Source: Hahnella lacustris
GTDB lineage: Bacteria; Pseudomonadota; Gammaproteobacteria; Burkholderiales; Burkholderiaceae_A
Direction of reading: 5' to 3'
Length of the DNA stretch: 64,000 nucleotides
NCBI GenBank assembly: GCA_965194655.1
Contig: OZ239148.1
Span: forward strand, 1,674,001-1,738,000
Positions 26,495-36,110 of the stretch are shown here, one piece after another. The stretch's first letter is position 1; each line of letters opens with the position of its first letter. A program made the translations under genes and the position numbers. The notes beneath the pieces are model-generated. The model was not told where the DNA came from. It saw nothing but the letters and a program-made list of their open reading frames with translations, and ran no database searches.

Positions 26495-26530
26495 CCTGCC
26501 ATTATGACCCTGACTTGATACCATCCCAGC

Positions 26531-26713
26531 ATGATCACTGACGAGCTGCAGGCCCTTGAGGAGCGCATCCTGGCCATGAAAGAATTGATCGCCGGACTGC
26601 GAGCGGAGAACCAGTCTCTTCGCGCGCGCGTGCTCTCGGCTGAGACCCGAATTGAAGAGGCCAGTGCTCGGCTCGAAGCCCTCATCCAGCAACAAGAAGC
26701 AACCCATGGCTGA
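26531..26713 (+). CDS. ZapB-like small coiled-coil protein
   Basis: A 60-residue protein consisting almost wholly of predicted coiled coil (ELQALEERILAMKELI, then AENQSLRARVLSAE), with heptad-like leucines and many Glu and Arg. Its size, composition and 8-base overlap with zapA support a ZapB-like role in organising the FtsZ ring, but sequence identity to E. coli ZapB is not obvious by eye. It starts 36 bases from the divergent dsbD gene. Confidence 0.65.
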   Translation: MITDELQALEERILAMKELIAGLRAENQSLRARVLSAETRIEEASARLEALIQQQEATHG

Positions 26714-27032
26714 ACCCAGCAAAGCGCCCATCCAGCTCGAGGTCCAGATCCTCGATCGCCCCTACAAGCTTTCATGTCCCCCCGCCGAACAGGCCCTGCT
26801 CCTTGACTGCGTGTCGCTCGTCGACCGACGCATGCGACAGGCCAAACAAGGCAGCAAACTCCAGAGTGCAGACCGAATTGCCGTCATGGCAGCGCTCACG
26901 CTCGCTCGAGACCTGCTCGCTCCCTCGGGCGAGGGGCATACCCCCTCTGATCCCGCATTGCGTGAGACCCTCAAGAAACTGACAGCCTTGGCAGACGAAG
27001 CGCTCATTCCGCAAGAAAAGCTCTTCGACTAA
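26706..27032 (+). CDS. zapA: Cell division protein ZapA
   Basis: A 108-residue FtsZ-ring-associated protein that promotes FtsZ bundling. The N-terminal domain (QLEVQILDRPYKLSCPP, EQALLLDCVSLVDRRM) is typical, followed by helices with QSADRIAVMAALTLARDLL. ATG at 26706 is chosen; it overlaps the ZapB-like gene. The TauE/SafE gene starts on the base after its stop, so the 6S RNA that often follows zapA in other proteobacteria is not here. Confidence 0.88.
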   Translation: MAEPSKAPIQLEVQILDRPYKLSCPPAEQALLLDCVSLVDRRMRQAKQGSKLQSADRIAVMAALTLARDLLAPSGEGHTPSDPALRETLKKLTALADEALIPQEKLFD

Positions 27033-27839
27033 ATGGATCTCTCACTGCTCATCGCGCTGCTCGTTCTCGGCGCTGCCACGGGATTTCTTGCGGGTCTGCT
27101 GGGGATTGGTGGTGGAATGACCATGGTGCCGTTCCTCACCATGCTCCTCACCGCTCAGGGATTCCCGACCGGAGAGATCATCAAAGTGGCCCTTGCCACG
27201 TCCCTCTCCACCATCTTGTTCACCTCGGCCTCCAGCGTGCGAGCCCACTTCAAGCGGGGTGCCGTTCGCATGGATCTGTTGAAGTGGATGGGGCTTGGCG
27301 CTTTCATTGGAACCTTTATTGGCGCGCAGTTTGCGGGAGCCCTCAAGGGCACCTGGCTCGCGGGTTTCTTCGCCATCTTTGTCGGCTACAGCGCCCTTCA
27401 AATGCTTCGCAATAAAAAGCCCAGCCCAGGGCGCGCCACGCCCAGTCAGCGAGCCATGACCGGAGTGGGTGGCTTGATTGGTTTCATCTCGAGTCTCGTG
27501 GGAGCAGGCGGAGGTTTTCTGACGGTCCCCTATCTGACCTGGTGCAACGTCGCCATGCATCAGGCCGTGGCGACCTCCGCTGGCATGGGCTTTCCGATTG
27601 CGCTTGGCGGCTTGATTGGGTACCTCGTGGCTGGACTCGACGCCACCGGCTTACCGAGCGGCACACTGGGCTACATCTACCTGCCTGCGCTCGCCATTCT
27701 GGCCGGCGCGTCCGTGTTGATGGCACCCTGGGGAGCCAAGACAGCACACGCCATGGAAGTCGGCCGACTGAAAAAGATTTTTGCGCTTCTGCTGCTGAGC
27801 CTTGCTGGCTACATGCTCACCAAAGCACTAGAGGGTTAG
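27033..27839 (+). CDS. TauE/SafE family sulfite/organosulfur exporter
   Basis: A 268-residue inner-membrane protein with about eight hydrophobic segments. The repeated signature GFLAGLLGIGGGMTMVPFL near the N-terminus and GFISSLVGAGGGFLTVPYL in the second half define the TauE/SafE (DUF81) family, which is linked to export of sulfite or sulfonate breakdown products. The substrate here is unknown. It begins immediately after zapA and its end overlaps the convergent acyl-CoA ligase gene by 12 bases. Confidence 0.85.
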   Translation: MDLSLLIALLVLGAATGFLAGLLGIGGGMTMVPFLTMLLTAQGFPTGEIIKVALATSLSTILFTSASSVRAHFKRGAVRMDLLKWMGLGAFIGTFIGAQFAGALKGTWLAGFFAIFVGYSALQMLRNKKPSPGRATPSQRAMTGVGGLIGFISSLVGAGGGFLTVPYLTWCNVAMHQAVATSAGMGFPIALGGLIGYLVAGLDATGLPSGTLGYIYLPALAILAGASVLMAPWGAKTAHAMEVGRLKKIFALLLLSLAGYMLTKALEG

Positions 27840-29351
27840 GCGCTCTCGAATCAGATTCTTCTGAACCTTCCCCATCACGTTTCGGGGGAGTGCAGGGACC
27901 ACCTCTATTCGCTTCGGCACCTTGAACCCGGCTAAGAGCGTTTTGAGTCGCGCAACCAACGCCGGGCCGTCGATCTGAGCGCCAGGTTTGAGTACCACCT
28001 CAGCGGCGACGGCTTCTCCAAAATCAGGGTGAGGCACACCCACCACTGCGGACTCCTCCACTTCGGGTTGATCGTCCAATAAGATTTCCACCTCTTTGGG
28101 GTAGACGTTGTAGCCCCCCGTGATGATGAGATCTTTGCTTCTGCCCACCAGAACCAGATAGCCGTCCGCGTCCCAACGCCCCATATCCCCGGTCTTGAAC
28201 CAACCGTCCTCTGTGAATTCCTCGCGGGTCTTCTCCGGCATATTCCAGTAGCCGACAAAGACATTCGGGCCACGCACCTGAACACCGCCAATCTCAGACT
28301 CTAGGCCCACACGCGCATCCAGCACTTGTCCCGCATCGTTGACCAGCCTCACGCCAACACCCTGGAGAGGACGACCCACCGTACCCGGCTTACGCGCGCC
28401 GCGGTAGGGGTTGCTGGTGAGCATGACCGTCTCGGACATGCCGTAGCGCTCGAGGATCTGGTGTCCTGTGCGCTGGGTGAATGCCTCGTGCGTCTCGGCC
28501 AGCAGCGGCGCTGAGCCGGAGACGAACAATCGCATGCCTTGGACCCGCTCTGGCGTGAGCCGCGCGTGGGCCAGCAGGCGCGTATAAAAGGTGGGCACCC
28601 CCATCAAAACCGTTGCACGTGGAAGCCGCTCTAAGATCGCCTCGGGCTCGAACTTGGCGTGCCAGAGCATGAGGCTCGCGTTGAGCAAGGCGCCATGGAG
28701 CGCAACAAACAGCCCATGGACGTGGAAAATGGGGAGGGCATGGAGAAGGACATCGCCGTCCTTCCAATGCCATGCCGCGTGCAACACCTCAGCATTCGAC
28801 TGGAGGTTGCGATGGGTGAGCATGGCGCCCTTGCTGCGGCCAGTGGTTCCCGATGTGTAGAGAATGGCAGCGAGCTGATCTGGGCTCACAGACTGCACGG
28901 CATGCTTGTCGGGAAAGCCCACCGCACGCTCGAGCAGCGTGCCCCTTCGGTCGATGCCCAGGGTCTCCACCGCCAGGCATCCCGCAGCCTTGGCCAGGGG
29001 CTTCACCCAAGAGAGCGCACCTGGGTCACAGACCACCACAGCGGGCTTCGCGTCTTGTAAGAAGTACTCCATTTCACCCGCGCGATAGGCCATATTCAAG
29101 GGCAGAAAAACGAGCCCAGCCCGCAGGCAGGCCAGGTAGAGCATCACGGCCTCGGGCGACTTCTCCACCTGAACAGCCACCCGAGAGCCCTCGGGGAGCC
29201 GCATCGATTCCAGCCAGTTCGCCATTCGACCGCTGGCGTGGTCGAGGTCTTGAAACGAATAGCGCAGCCCAGTCTCAGTCTCAATCACCGTGTGCTTGCG
29301 GCGCGAGGGCATGAGGCCCTTGCGCATGAGGGCGCTGTACAAATTGCTCAT
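27828..29351 (-). CDS. matB: AMP-forming acyl-CoA ligase, malonyl-CoA synthetase-like
   Basis: A 507-residue ANL-family ligase. The N-terminus MSNLYSALMRKGL, SRVAVQVEKSPEAVMLYLA and PLNMAYRAGEMEYFL resemble malonyl-CoA synthetases (MatB), which make malonyl-CoA from malonate. Family motifs are LYTSGTTGRSKGAMLTHRN, RYGMSETVMLTSNPY and GRSKDLIITGGYNVYPKE. It lies 7 bases downstream of an enoyl-CoA hydratase gene, suggesting joint use in acyl-CoA metabolism. A medium-chain or methylmalonate ligase remains possible. The symbol is by resemblance only. Confidence 0.72.
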   Translation of the reverse strand: MSNLYSALMRKGLMPSRRKHTVIETETGLRYSFQDLDHASGRMANWLESMRLPEGSRVAVQVEKSPEAVMLYLACLRAGLVFLPLNMAYRAGEMEYFLQDAKPAVVVCDPGALSWVKPLAKAAGCLAVETLGIDRRGTLLERAVGFPDKHAVQSVSPDQLAAILYTSGTTGRSKGAMLTHRNLQSNAEVLHAAWHWKDGDVLLHALPIFHVHGLFVALHGALLNASLMLWHAKFEPEAILERLPRATVLMGVPTFYTRLLAHARLTPERVQGMRLFVSGSAPLLAETHEAFTQRTGHQILERYGMSETVMLTSNPYRGARKPGTVGRPLQGVGVRLVNDAGQVLDARVGLESEIGGVQVRGPNVFVGYWNMPEKTREEFTEDGWFKTGDMGRWDADGYLVLVGRSKDLIITGGYNVYPKEVEILLDDQPEVEESAVVGVPHPDFGEAVAAEVVLKPGAQIDGPALVARLKTLLAGFKVPKRIEVVPALPRNVMGKVQKNLIRERLTL

Positions 29352-29358
29352 GATGGAC

Positions 29359-30198
29359 TCAGTCGTTTTGGAAGTCGGGTTTGGTCTTGTTGAGAAAGGC
29401 GTCTAGTCCACGCGCGTAGTCGCGCGTCTCGACAAAATCCCAACAGGCTTCACGCTGACCCTCGGTGAGGAGCGCGCGGTCATCGATTCGAGACAGCAGT
29501 TGAATGAGCCACTTATTTCGCCGGGCGGCATGGGGAGCGCCAGCTGTCAGCCTCGCGAGTGTGGCCTCGACCTCAGGCTCCCAGTCATCGACAGGACTGG
29601 TTCGGTTCACCAGCCCCTTGACTAGGGCCTCCCGCGCAGACCAGATTCTCCCCTCGAGCAACAACTCAAGGGCATTGGCTCTGCCCACGAGGCTCACCAC
29701 ACAGGCCGTCTCGTGCGGCGCAAGAGGGAAGCCAAGGCGGCCAATGGGAATGCCGAAGGTCGAACGTTCACTGGCCACCCGCAGATCGCAGACTGCGGCA
29801 ATCTCGAGGCCAGCACCCACACAGGGTCCGTCGATGGCTGCCAGAACGGGGGTCGGGCAGTGCATGATGGCGCGCAAAGCGTCTCCAATCAGGCGGTCGT
29901 GATAGTGCGCCACCTGCTCACGGGTGGATCGCTCCTTCGCAAACTCAGAGATGTCCGCTCCCGCTGCAAAGGCAGCGCCCTCCCCTCGAATGACCACAGC
30001 GCGGAGGCTGTGGTCTGCGGCGAACCGTCGAAAACAGGCGGTGAGGTCGGTCCACATGCCCACGGAGAGCGCGTTCAGACGACCAGGGTGAGAGAGCCAG
30101 ACGGTCGCAACCGTGTTCTGTGGGCCCGAGCGGGCGCACCACACCCGGCCGGGAGTGGCGTTCACAGACCCAGGGCGGATTGACTGCGGAGCATTCAC
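29359..30198 (-). CDS. Enoyl-CoA hydratase/isomerase family protein
   Basis: A 279-residue crotonase-fold protein. Oxyanion-hole segments are GEGAAFAAGADISEF and AIDGPCVGAGLEIAAVCDLRVAS. The usual second catalytic glutamate region reads FGIPIGRLGFPLAP, where crotonase normally has a Glu before LGLxPG, so the reaction (hydratase, isomerase or other) is uncertain. It is the first gene of a two-gene unit with the matB-like ligase. An inverted repeat sits just upstream at 30208-30225. Confidence 0.8.
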   Translation of the reverse strand: MNAPQSIRPGSVNATPGRVWCARSGPQNTVATVWLSHPGRLNALSVGMWTDLTACFRRFAADHSLRAVVIRGEGAAFAAGADISEFAKERSTREQVAHYHDRLIGDALRAIMHCPTPVLAAIDGPCVGAGLEIAAVCDLRVASERSTFGIPIGRLGFPLAPHETACVVSLVGRANALELLLEGRIWSAREALVKGLVNRTSPVDDWEPEVEATLARLTAGAPHAARRNKWLIQLLSRIDDRALLTEGQREACWDFVETRDYARGLDAFLNKTKPDFQND

Positions 30199-30207
30199 GA
30201 CAGACCT

Positions 30208-30225
30208 TATTCGCTTTAACGAATA
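30208..30225. promoter_or_regulatory. Inverted repeat upstream of the enoyl-CoA hydratase gene
   Basis: TATTCG, 6 bases, CGAATA: a perfect 6-base inverted repeat with an AT-rich centre, 10 bases before the start of the hydratase gene. Size and symmetry fit a dimeric repressor operator, but no regulator is adjacent. It lies in the 55-base gap after lgt, which otherwise shows nothing clear. Confidence 0.35.
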
Positions 30226-30253
30226 TTGAGGTTATCGCCAGGCAGGCCCGAGG

Positions 30254-31099
30254 TCATTCAGTGGTTTCCCTGCTGCGTCGCGACCAGAATACCAATAGGA
30301 GTCCTGCACCCATCATGGGAAGGCTCAGCCACTGGCCCATCGAGAGCCCCAGACTCAGCAGCCCAAGGAAACCATCTGGCTCACGGGCAAACTCCACCAC
30401 AAATCGTGCTCCGCCGTAGCCCAACAGGAAGACACCCGAAATGAATCCGCGAGGCTGGGGCCTACGGGCCAGCCATTGCAGCACCAGGAATAGCAGCAGC
30501 CCCTCGAGCGCCATCTGATAGAGCTGTGAGGGGTGACGGGCGTCGGGCGTACCGGACTGCGGGAATACCATGGCCCACGGAATCGCGGCTGCGTCAGTCG
30601 CGCGACCCCAGAGTTCACCGTTGATAAAGTTCCCAAGGCGCCCAAAGGCCAACCCCAATGGCACCAGCGGCGCCACGAAGTCCGCCAAAGCCCAGAACCG
30701 ATCCGCCGGACTTGAGCTGGCCAGGGCGAGATGCCGACGGCGCCAGGCGAACAAGATCATGGCCAGAATCACTCCGAGCAGCCCGCCATGAAACGCCATG
30801 CCGCCCTGCCAAACGGCCAAGATCTCGAGTGGGTTCGCTGCGTAGTATTCGGGTTTGTAGAAGAGGGTATAGCCCAGGCGGCCACCCAGCACGACACCCA
30901 GAACCCCCCAGATCAGGAAGTCGTCGAGGTCTTTCAGGGTCATGCCGCTGGCTTGCGGGTCTTGTCGAATTCGCCTTCGACCCAGCCACATAAAAGACAC
31001 AAAGGCCAAGAGATACATCAGGCCATACCAGCGGATGGCCACCGGCCCAAGGGCCAATGCCACTGGATCGAACTCGGGATGCACCCACGGGCTGTTCAT
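30254..31099 (-). CDS. lgt: Prolipoprotein diacylglyceryl transferase
   Basis: A 281-residue inner-membrane enzyme that adds diacylglycerol to the lipobox cysteine of prolipoproteins. It has about seven membrane segments, the YGLMYLLAF start region, LGGRLGYTLFYKP, GMAFHGGLLG and the Lgt signature GRLGNFINGELWGR. It is divergent from ilvD, an order common in Burkholderiales. Likely substrates in this window include BamE. Confidence 0.96.
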   Translation of the reverse strand: MNSPWVHPEFDPVALALGPVAIRWYGLMYLLAFVSFMWLGRRRIRQDPQASGMTLKDLDDFLIWGVLGVVLGGRLGYTLFYKPEYYAANPLEILAVWQGGMAFHGGLLGVILAMILFAWRRRHLALASSSPADRFWALADFVAPLVPLGLAFGRLGNFINGELWGRATDAAAIPWAMVFPQSGTPDARHPSQLYQMALEGLLLFLVLQWLARRPQPRGFISGVFLLGYGGARFVVEFAREPDGFLGLLSLGLSMGQWLSLPMMGAGLLLVFWSRRSRETTE

Positions 31100-31161
31100 G
31101 CTCGGAGTGTGCCATGAGTCACAATAGCGCCTGCGAATCTTTCATGAAGTCGGAGACCCCC

Positions 31162-32844
31162 ATGCCGCATAACGATCGTTCCAAAGCCGTCACCCAAGGG
31201 GTGGCCCGCGCACCCAACCGCTCCATGTACTACGCTATGGGCTACAAAGAGGCGGATTTCGATAAGCCGATGGTGGGCGTTGCCAACGGCCATTCCACGA
31301 TCACGCCTTGTAATAGTGGCCTGCAAGTGCTCGCCGATGCAGCCATCGCTGCAATTCGGTCCTCCGGTGCCAACCCCCAGGTCTTCGGCACACCCACCAT
31401 TTCAGACGGCATTGGTATGGGCACAGAAGGGATGAAGTATTCCCTCGTATCCCGCGAAGTCATTGCCGACAGCATTGAGACCTGCGTAAACGGGCAGTGG
31501 ATGGATGGGGTCGTCGTGATTGGCGGCTGTGACAAGAACATGCCTGGCGGCATGATGGCCATTGCTCGAACGAACGTTCCCGCCATTTATGTCTACGGCG
31601 GAACCATCAAGCCTGGGCATCACAAAGGCAAAGATCTCACCATTGTGTCGGCGTTCGAGGCCGTCGGTGAATTCACTGCAGGGCGCCTCAGCAACGAAGA
31701 CTTCAAGGCCATCGAGCAGAAGGCCTGCCCAGGCTCTGGCTCTTGCGGCGGAATGTACACCGCCAACACCATGAGCTCTGCATTCGAGGCCATGGGTATG
31801 AGCCTTCCCTACTCTTCGACCATGGCCAATGAAGATGCCGAAAAGGTAGACAGCGCATCCGAGAGTGCACGAGTGCTCGTGGAGGCGATCAAGAATGGCA
31901 TCAAACCGCGCGACATCATCACCCGCAAATCCATTGAAAATGCCGTCACGGTGATCATGGCCACGGGGGGCTCCACCAATGCCGTCTTGCACTTCTTGGC
32001 GATCGCCCACGCAGCGGAAGTGGAATGGACCATCGATGACTTCGAGCGCATCCGCCGCAAGACGCCTGTCTTTTGTGACCTCAAGCCCTCTGGCCAGCAC
32101 GTCATCACCGAGCTCCATCAGGTCGGCGGCATTCCCCAGGTCATGAAGATGTTGCTCCACGCGGGTCTCCTGCACGGCGACTGTCTGACCATCACCGGAA
32201 AGACCATTGCAGAGACCCTCGCGGAGGTTCCTGTGACACCCCCCACTGGGCAATCCATCATTCGCCCCATCGACCAACCACTCTACGCAGAGGGACACCT
32301 GGCCATCCTCAAGGGCAACCTCTCACCAGAGGGCTGTGTGGCCAAAATCAGCGGGCTGAAGAATCCCGTCATCACCGGCCCTGCGCGTGTGTTCGACTCT
32401 GAGGATGACGCCATGACCGCCATCATGGCCCGCAAGATCCAGGCCGGAGACGTCGTGGTCATTCGATACGAGGGCCCCAAGGGCGGGCCAGGAATGCGCG
32501 AGATGCTCTCCCCAACCTCTGCCCTCATAGGCCAGGGTCTGGGTGAATCGGTTGGCCTCATCACAGATGGTCGATTCTCGGGCGGAACCTGGGGCATGGT
32601 GGTGGGACATGTCGCACCGGAGGCCTTTGTTGGGGGACCCATCGCTCTGATTCGAGAGGGCGACAGCGTGACCATCGACGCCCACCAGCTGCTGATTCAG
32701 CTCAACATCGACGAGACCGAATTCAGTCGCAGACAGTCGGCATGGGTCCAGCCCAAGCCTCGCTATACCCGAGGCGTACTGGCCAAATTCGCCGCCCTCG
32801 CGTCTACTGCGAGCAAAGGGGCCGTCACGGACCCACAAGCCTGA
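31162..32844 (+). CDS. ilvD: Dihydroxy-acid dehydratase
   Basis: A 560-residue Fe-S enzyme of valine and isoleucine synthesis, converting 2,3-dihydroxy-acids to 2-keto acids. Cluster cysteines are in TPCNSGL, GGCDKNMPGG and CPGSGSCGGMYTANTM. The C-terminal GRFSGGTWGMVVGHVAPEA holds the catalytic serine. I chose ATG at 31162 (MPHNDRSK), with GGAGA 5 bases upstream; in-frame ATGs at 31144 and 31114 would extend it. It is followed by a cytochrome gene after a 66-base gap. Confidence 0.95.
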   Translation: MPHNDRSKAVTQGVARAPNRSMYYAMGYKEADFDKPMVGVANGHSTITPCNSGLQVLADAAIAAIRSSGANPQVFGTPTISDGIGMGTEGMKYSLVSREVIADSIETCVNGQWMDGVVVIGGCDKNMPGGMMAIARTNVPAIYVYGGTIKPGHHKGKDLTIVSAFEAVGEFTAGRLSNEDFKAIEQKACPGSGSCGGMYTANTMSSAFEAMGMSLPYSSTMANEDAEKVDSASESARVLVEAIKNGIKPRDIITRKSIENAVTVIMATGGSTNAVLHFLAIAHAAEVEWTIDDFERIRRKTPVFCDLKPSGQHVITELHQVGGIPQVMKMLLHAGLLHGDCLTITGKTIAETLAEVPVTPPTGQSIIRPIDQPLYAEGHLAILKGNLSPEGCVAKISGLKNPVITGPARVFDSEDDAMTAIMARKIQAGDVVVIRYEGPKGGPGMREMLSPTSALIGQGLGESVGLITDGRFSGGTWGMVVGHVAPEAFVGGPIALIREGDSVTIDAHQLLIQLNIDETEFSRRQSAWVQPKPRYTRGVLAKFAALASTASKGAVTDPQA

Positions 32845-32910
32845 ACTGGTCTACAATATGTGGTGTTGTGAATACAGTTGGTTAAACCCTATTCCGATGA
32901 GGAGAGTTAT

Positions 32911-33213
32911 ATGCGTCGTATCGTGCTCGCGGCCGCTCTGATGGCCATCGGCGGTGTCGCTCAGGCTGACAACGCTCTCACCAAGAAATACAACTGCGTG
33001 GCTTGCCATGCCGAAGGTGCCAAGAAGGTTGGTCCCGCGTACAAAGAAGTCTCGAAGAAGTACGCCTCGAAGGCTGACGCTGAGGCCTATCTGGCTGGCA
33101 AGATCAAGGCCGGCGGCAAAGGCGTTTGGGGCCCTGTTCCCATGCCCCCGCACCCCCAAGTCTCGGATGCTGACGCCAAAGAAATGGCCAAATACATCCT
33201 GGCGCTGAAGTAA
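32911..33213 (+). CDS. Small periplasmic class I cytochrome c (c551/c5-like)
   Basis: A 100-residue protein with a Sec signal peptide (MRRIVLAAALMAIGGVAQA, cut before DN), leaving a mature monoheme cytochrome of about 80 residues. The heme site is CVACH and the distal methionine is probably in VPMPPHP. It is a likely soluble electron shuttle to a terminal oxidase or peroxidase. A strong GAGGAGAG precedes the ATG at 32911, and it has its own terminator at 33270-33306, so it is probably a monocistronic, well-expressed gene. Confidence 0.9.
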   Translation: MRRIVLAAALMAIGGVAQADNALTKKYNCVACHAEGAKKVGPAYKEVSKKYASKADAEAYLAGKIKAGGKGVWGPVPMPPHPQVSDADAKEMAKYILALK

Positions 33214-33269
33214 TGCACCCGCTGCCTGCTTCGGGGTCTGTTCAGAACCGGTAGCAAGCGAGTGTGCTA

Positions 33270-33306
33270 AAAAGGCCTCTGTCTCTGACGGAGGCCTTTT
33301 TCTTTT
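33270..33306 (+). terminator. Rho-independent terminator after the cytochrome c gene
   Basis: A long stem: AAAAGGCCTCTGT, loop CTCTG, then ACGGAGGCCTTTT with one G-U pair, followed by a T-rich run (TCTTTT). It is the clearest intrinsic terminator in the window. It isolates the cytochrome gene from the Liv transporter genes, whose first GTG is only about 5 bases further on. Confidence 0.88.
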
Positions 33307-33310
33307 CATC

Positions 33311-34236
33311 GTGGACATTCTCCTTCAGCAACTGATCAACGGCCTGGTCCTTGGCAGCGTGTATGCCCTCATTGCCCTGGGCTACACCATGGTCTACGGC
33401 ATCTTGCAGCTCATCAACTTCACCCACGGCGAAGTGCTCATGGTGGGCGCCATGGTCAGTCTATTGGTGGTGAACGCCCTTCAAGCAGCCTTCCCGCAGC
33501 TCCCGGCCGTCGCGCTCCTGTTGTTCGCCCTGGCCGCCTCTATTCCAATCTGCATGGGGCTCTCACTGCTGATCGAACGGGTTGCCTACCGCCCGCTGCG
33601 AGATGCGCCTCGGCTTGCGCCTCTGATCACCGCCATTGGCCTCTCCATCACCCTGCAGACTTTGGCCATGATCTTCTTTAGCCCCAATCCCATGGTGTTT
33701 CCCGACCTACTGCCCACCGCGCCCATCGAACTGGGTGGGGCCTATCTAGCCCCCAAACAACTGGTCATCCTGGTCGTCTCTCTGGTGCTCATGGCTGGGC
33801 TCATGCTGCTGGTTCAGAACAGCCGATTGGGGCGCTCCATGCGGGCTGTCTCGGAGAATCCTCGGATGGCCCTGCTCATGGGCATCGATGCCAACCGCAT
33901 CATCGCCATCACCTTCATGATCGGAGCAGCCCTGGCCGCAGTCGCTGGGCTCGCTCTGGCCATGAACTACAACATCGTGCACTTCACCATGGGCTTCATA
34001 CCAGGGCTCAAAGCATTCACGGCAGCCGTCCTCGGGGGCATTGGAAACCTGCCGGGTGCGGTGGTTGGGGGATTGCTGCTCGGAATGATTGAAAGCCTGG
34101 GCGCTGGCTATATTGGCGACCTCACCGGGGGTTTCTTGGGCAGTCACTACCAAGACGTCTTTGCCTTTGCGGTACTCATCCTGGTGCTCGTCTTTCGGCC
34201 TTCGGGCCTCTTGGGTGAACGCGTGGCAGATCGTCC

Positions 34237-34240
<4 letters not shown>
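33311..34240 (+). CDS. livH: Branched-chain amino acid-type ABC permease LivH
   Basis: A 309-residue inner-membrane permease with about eight membrane segments. It starts MDILLQQLINGLVLGSVYALIALGY and contains GILQLINFTHGEVLMVGA and GLKAFTAAVLGGIGNLPGAVVGG, the LivH hallmarks. The start is GTG at 33311, just after the preceding terminator, which leaves little room for a promoter or ribosome-binding site and may mean that the true start or promoter arrangement is unusual. It overlaps livM by 4 bases. No binding-protein gene precedes it. Confidence 0.88.
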
Positions 34241-35321
<1,081 letters not shown>

Positions 35322-35325
<4 letters not shown>

Positions 35326-36110
35326 ATCCCTCACCGCTGCTAGAGGTTCGCGAGGCCAGCAAGCGATTTGGTGGATTGGTGGCGGTTGACTCCGTATCCC
35401 TCACCGTCCATCCGAGCAGCATCACCGGCCTGATTGGCCCCAACGGGGCAGGAAAGACGAGTCTCTTTAATCTCATCACAGGATTGATACCACCCGATTC
35501 AGGGGCATTTCTTCTCCACGGACGGCCCTATGACCCCACCTCAGTCCACGCCGTTGCGCAGGCCGGCATCTGCCGAACCTTTCAAAACATCCGCCTGTTC
35601 TCTGAGATGACCGCGCTCGAGAACGTGATGGTCGGCCGACACATTCGCACCCACGGCTTACACTCAGGCGTGCTCGGAGCAGTGCTTCGGACCAACCGGT
35701 TTCGTCACACAGAGGGGCAGATTCGAGAACGGGCGCAATCCCTACTGGACTACGTTGGCATCAGTCGACTGGGCTCGCACCCATCCAAGACGCTCTCTTA
35801 TGGCGACCAGCGGCGACTCGAGATTGCGAGAGCGCTGGCCACGGACCCCCAACTGCTGGCCTTAGATGAACCAGCAGCTGGCATGAACTCCACTGAAAAA
35901 AACACACTTCGCGATCTACTGCTTCGCATTCGAGCAGATGGAACCACCATCCTCATCATCGAGCACGACGTGAAGCTCATCATGGGCCTTTGCGACGAGG
36001 TGACCGTGCTCGACCATGGACAGGTGATCGCACAAGGGCTCCCACAGCAGGTCCAGAGGCATCCTGCCGTGCTCGAGGCCTATTTGGGGCATGGGCACAC
36101 CCATGTCTGA
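35322..36110 (+). CDS. livG: Branched-chain amino acid-type ABC ATPase LivG
   Basis: A 262-residue cytoplasmic ATPase. Walker A is GPNGAGKTSLFNLITG, the signature is SYGDQRRLEIARAL (variant of LSGGQ, typical for LivG), and Walker B is LLALDEPAAGMNSTE. It overlaps livM and livF. It may also power the ATPase-less permeases at 53281-54977 (inference). Confidence 0.9.

Noticed and set aside
26495..26731. Long N-terminal extension of the DsbD-type protein
   Set aside because: It runs antisense to the ZapB-like and zapA genes and would hide the signal peptide that begins at 26494.
27009..27060. 6S RNA after zapA
   Set aside because: The next gene starts on the base after the zapA stop, so there is no room.
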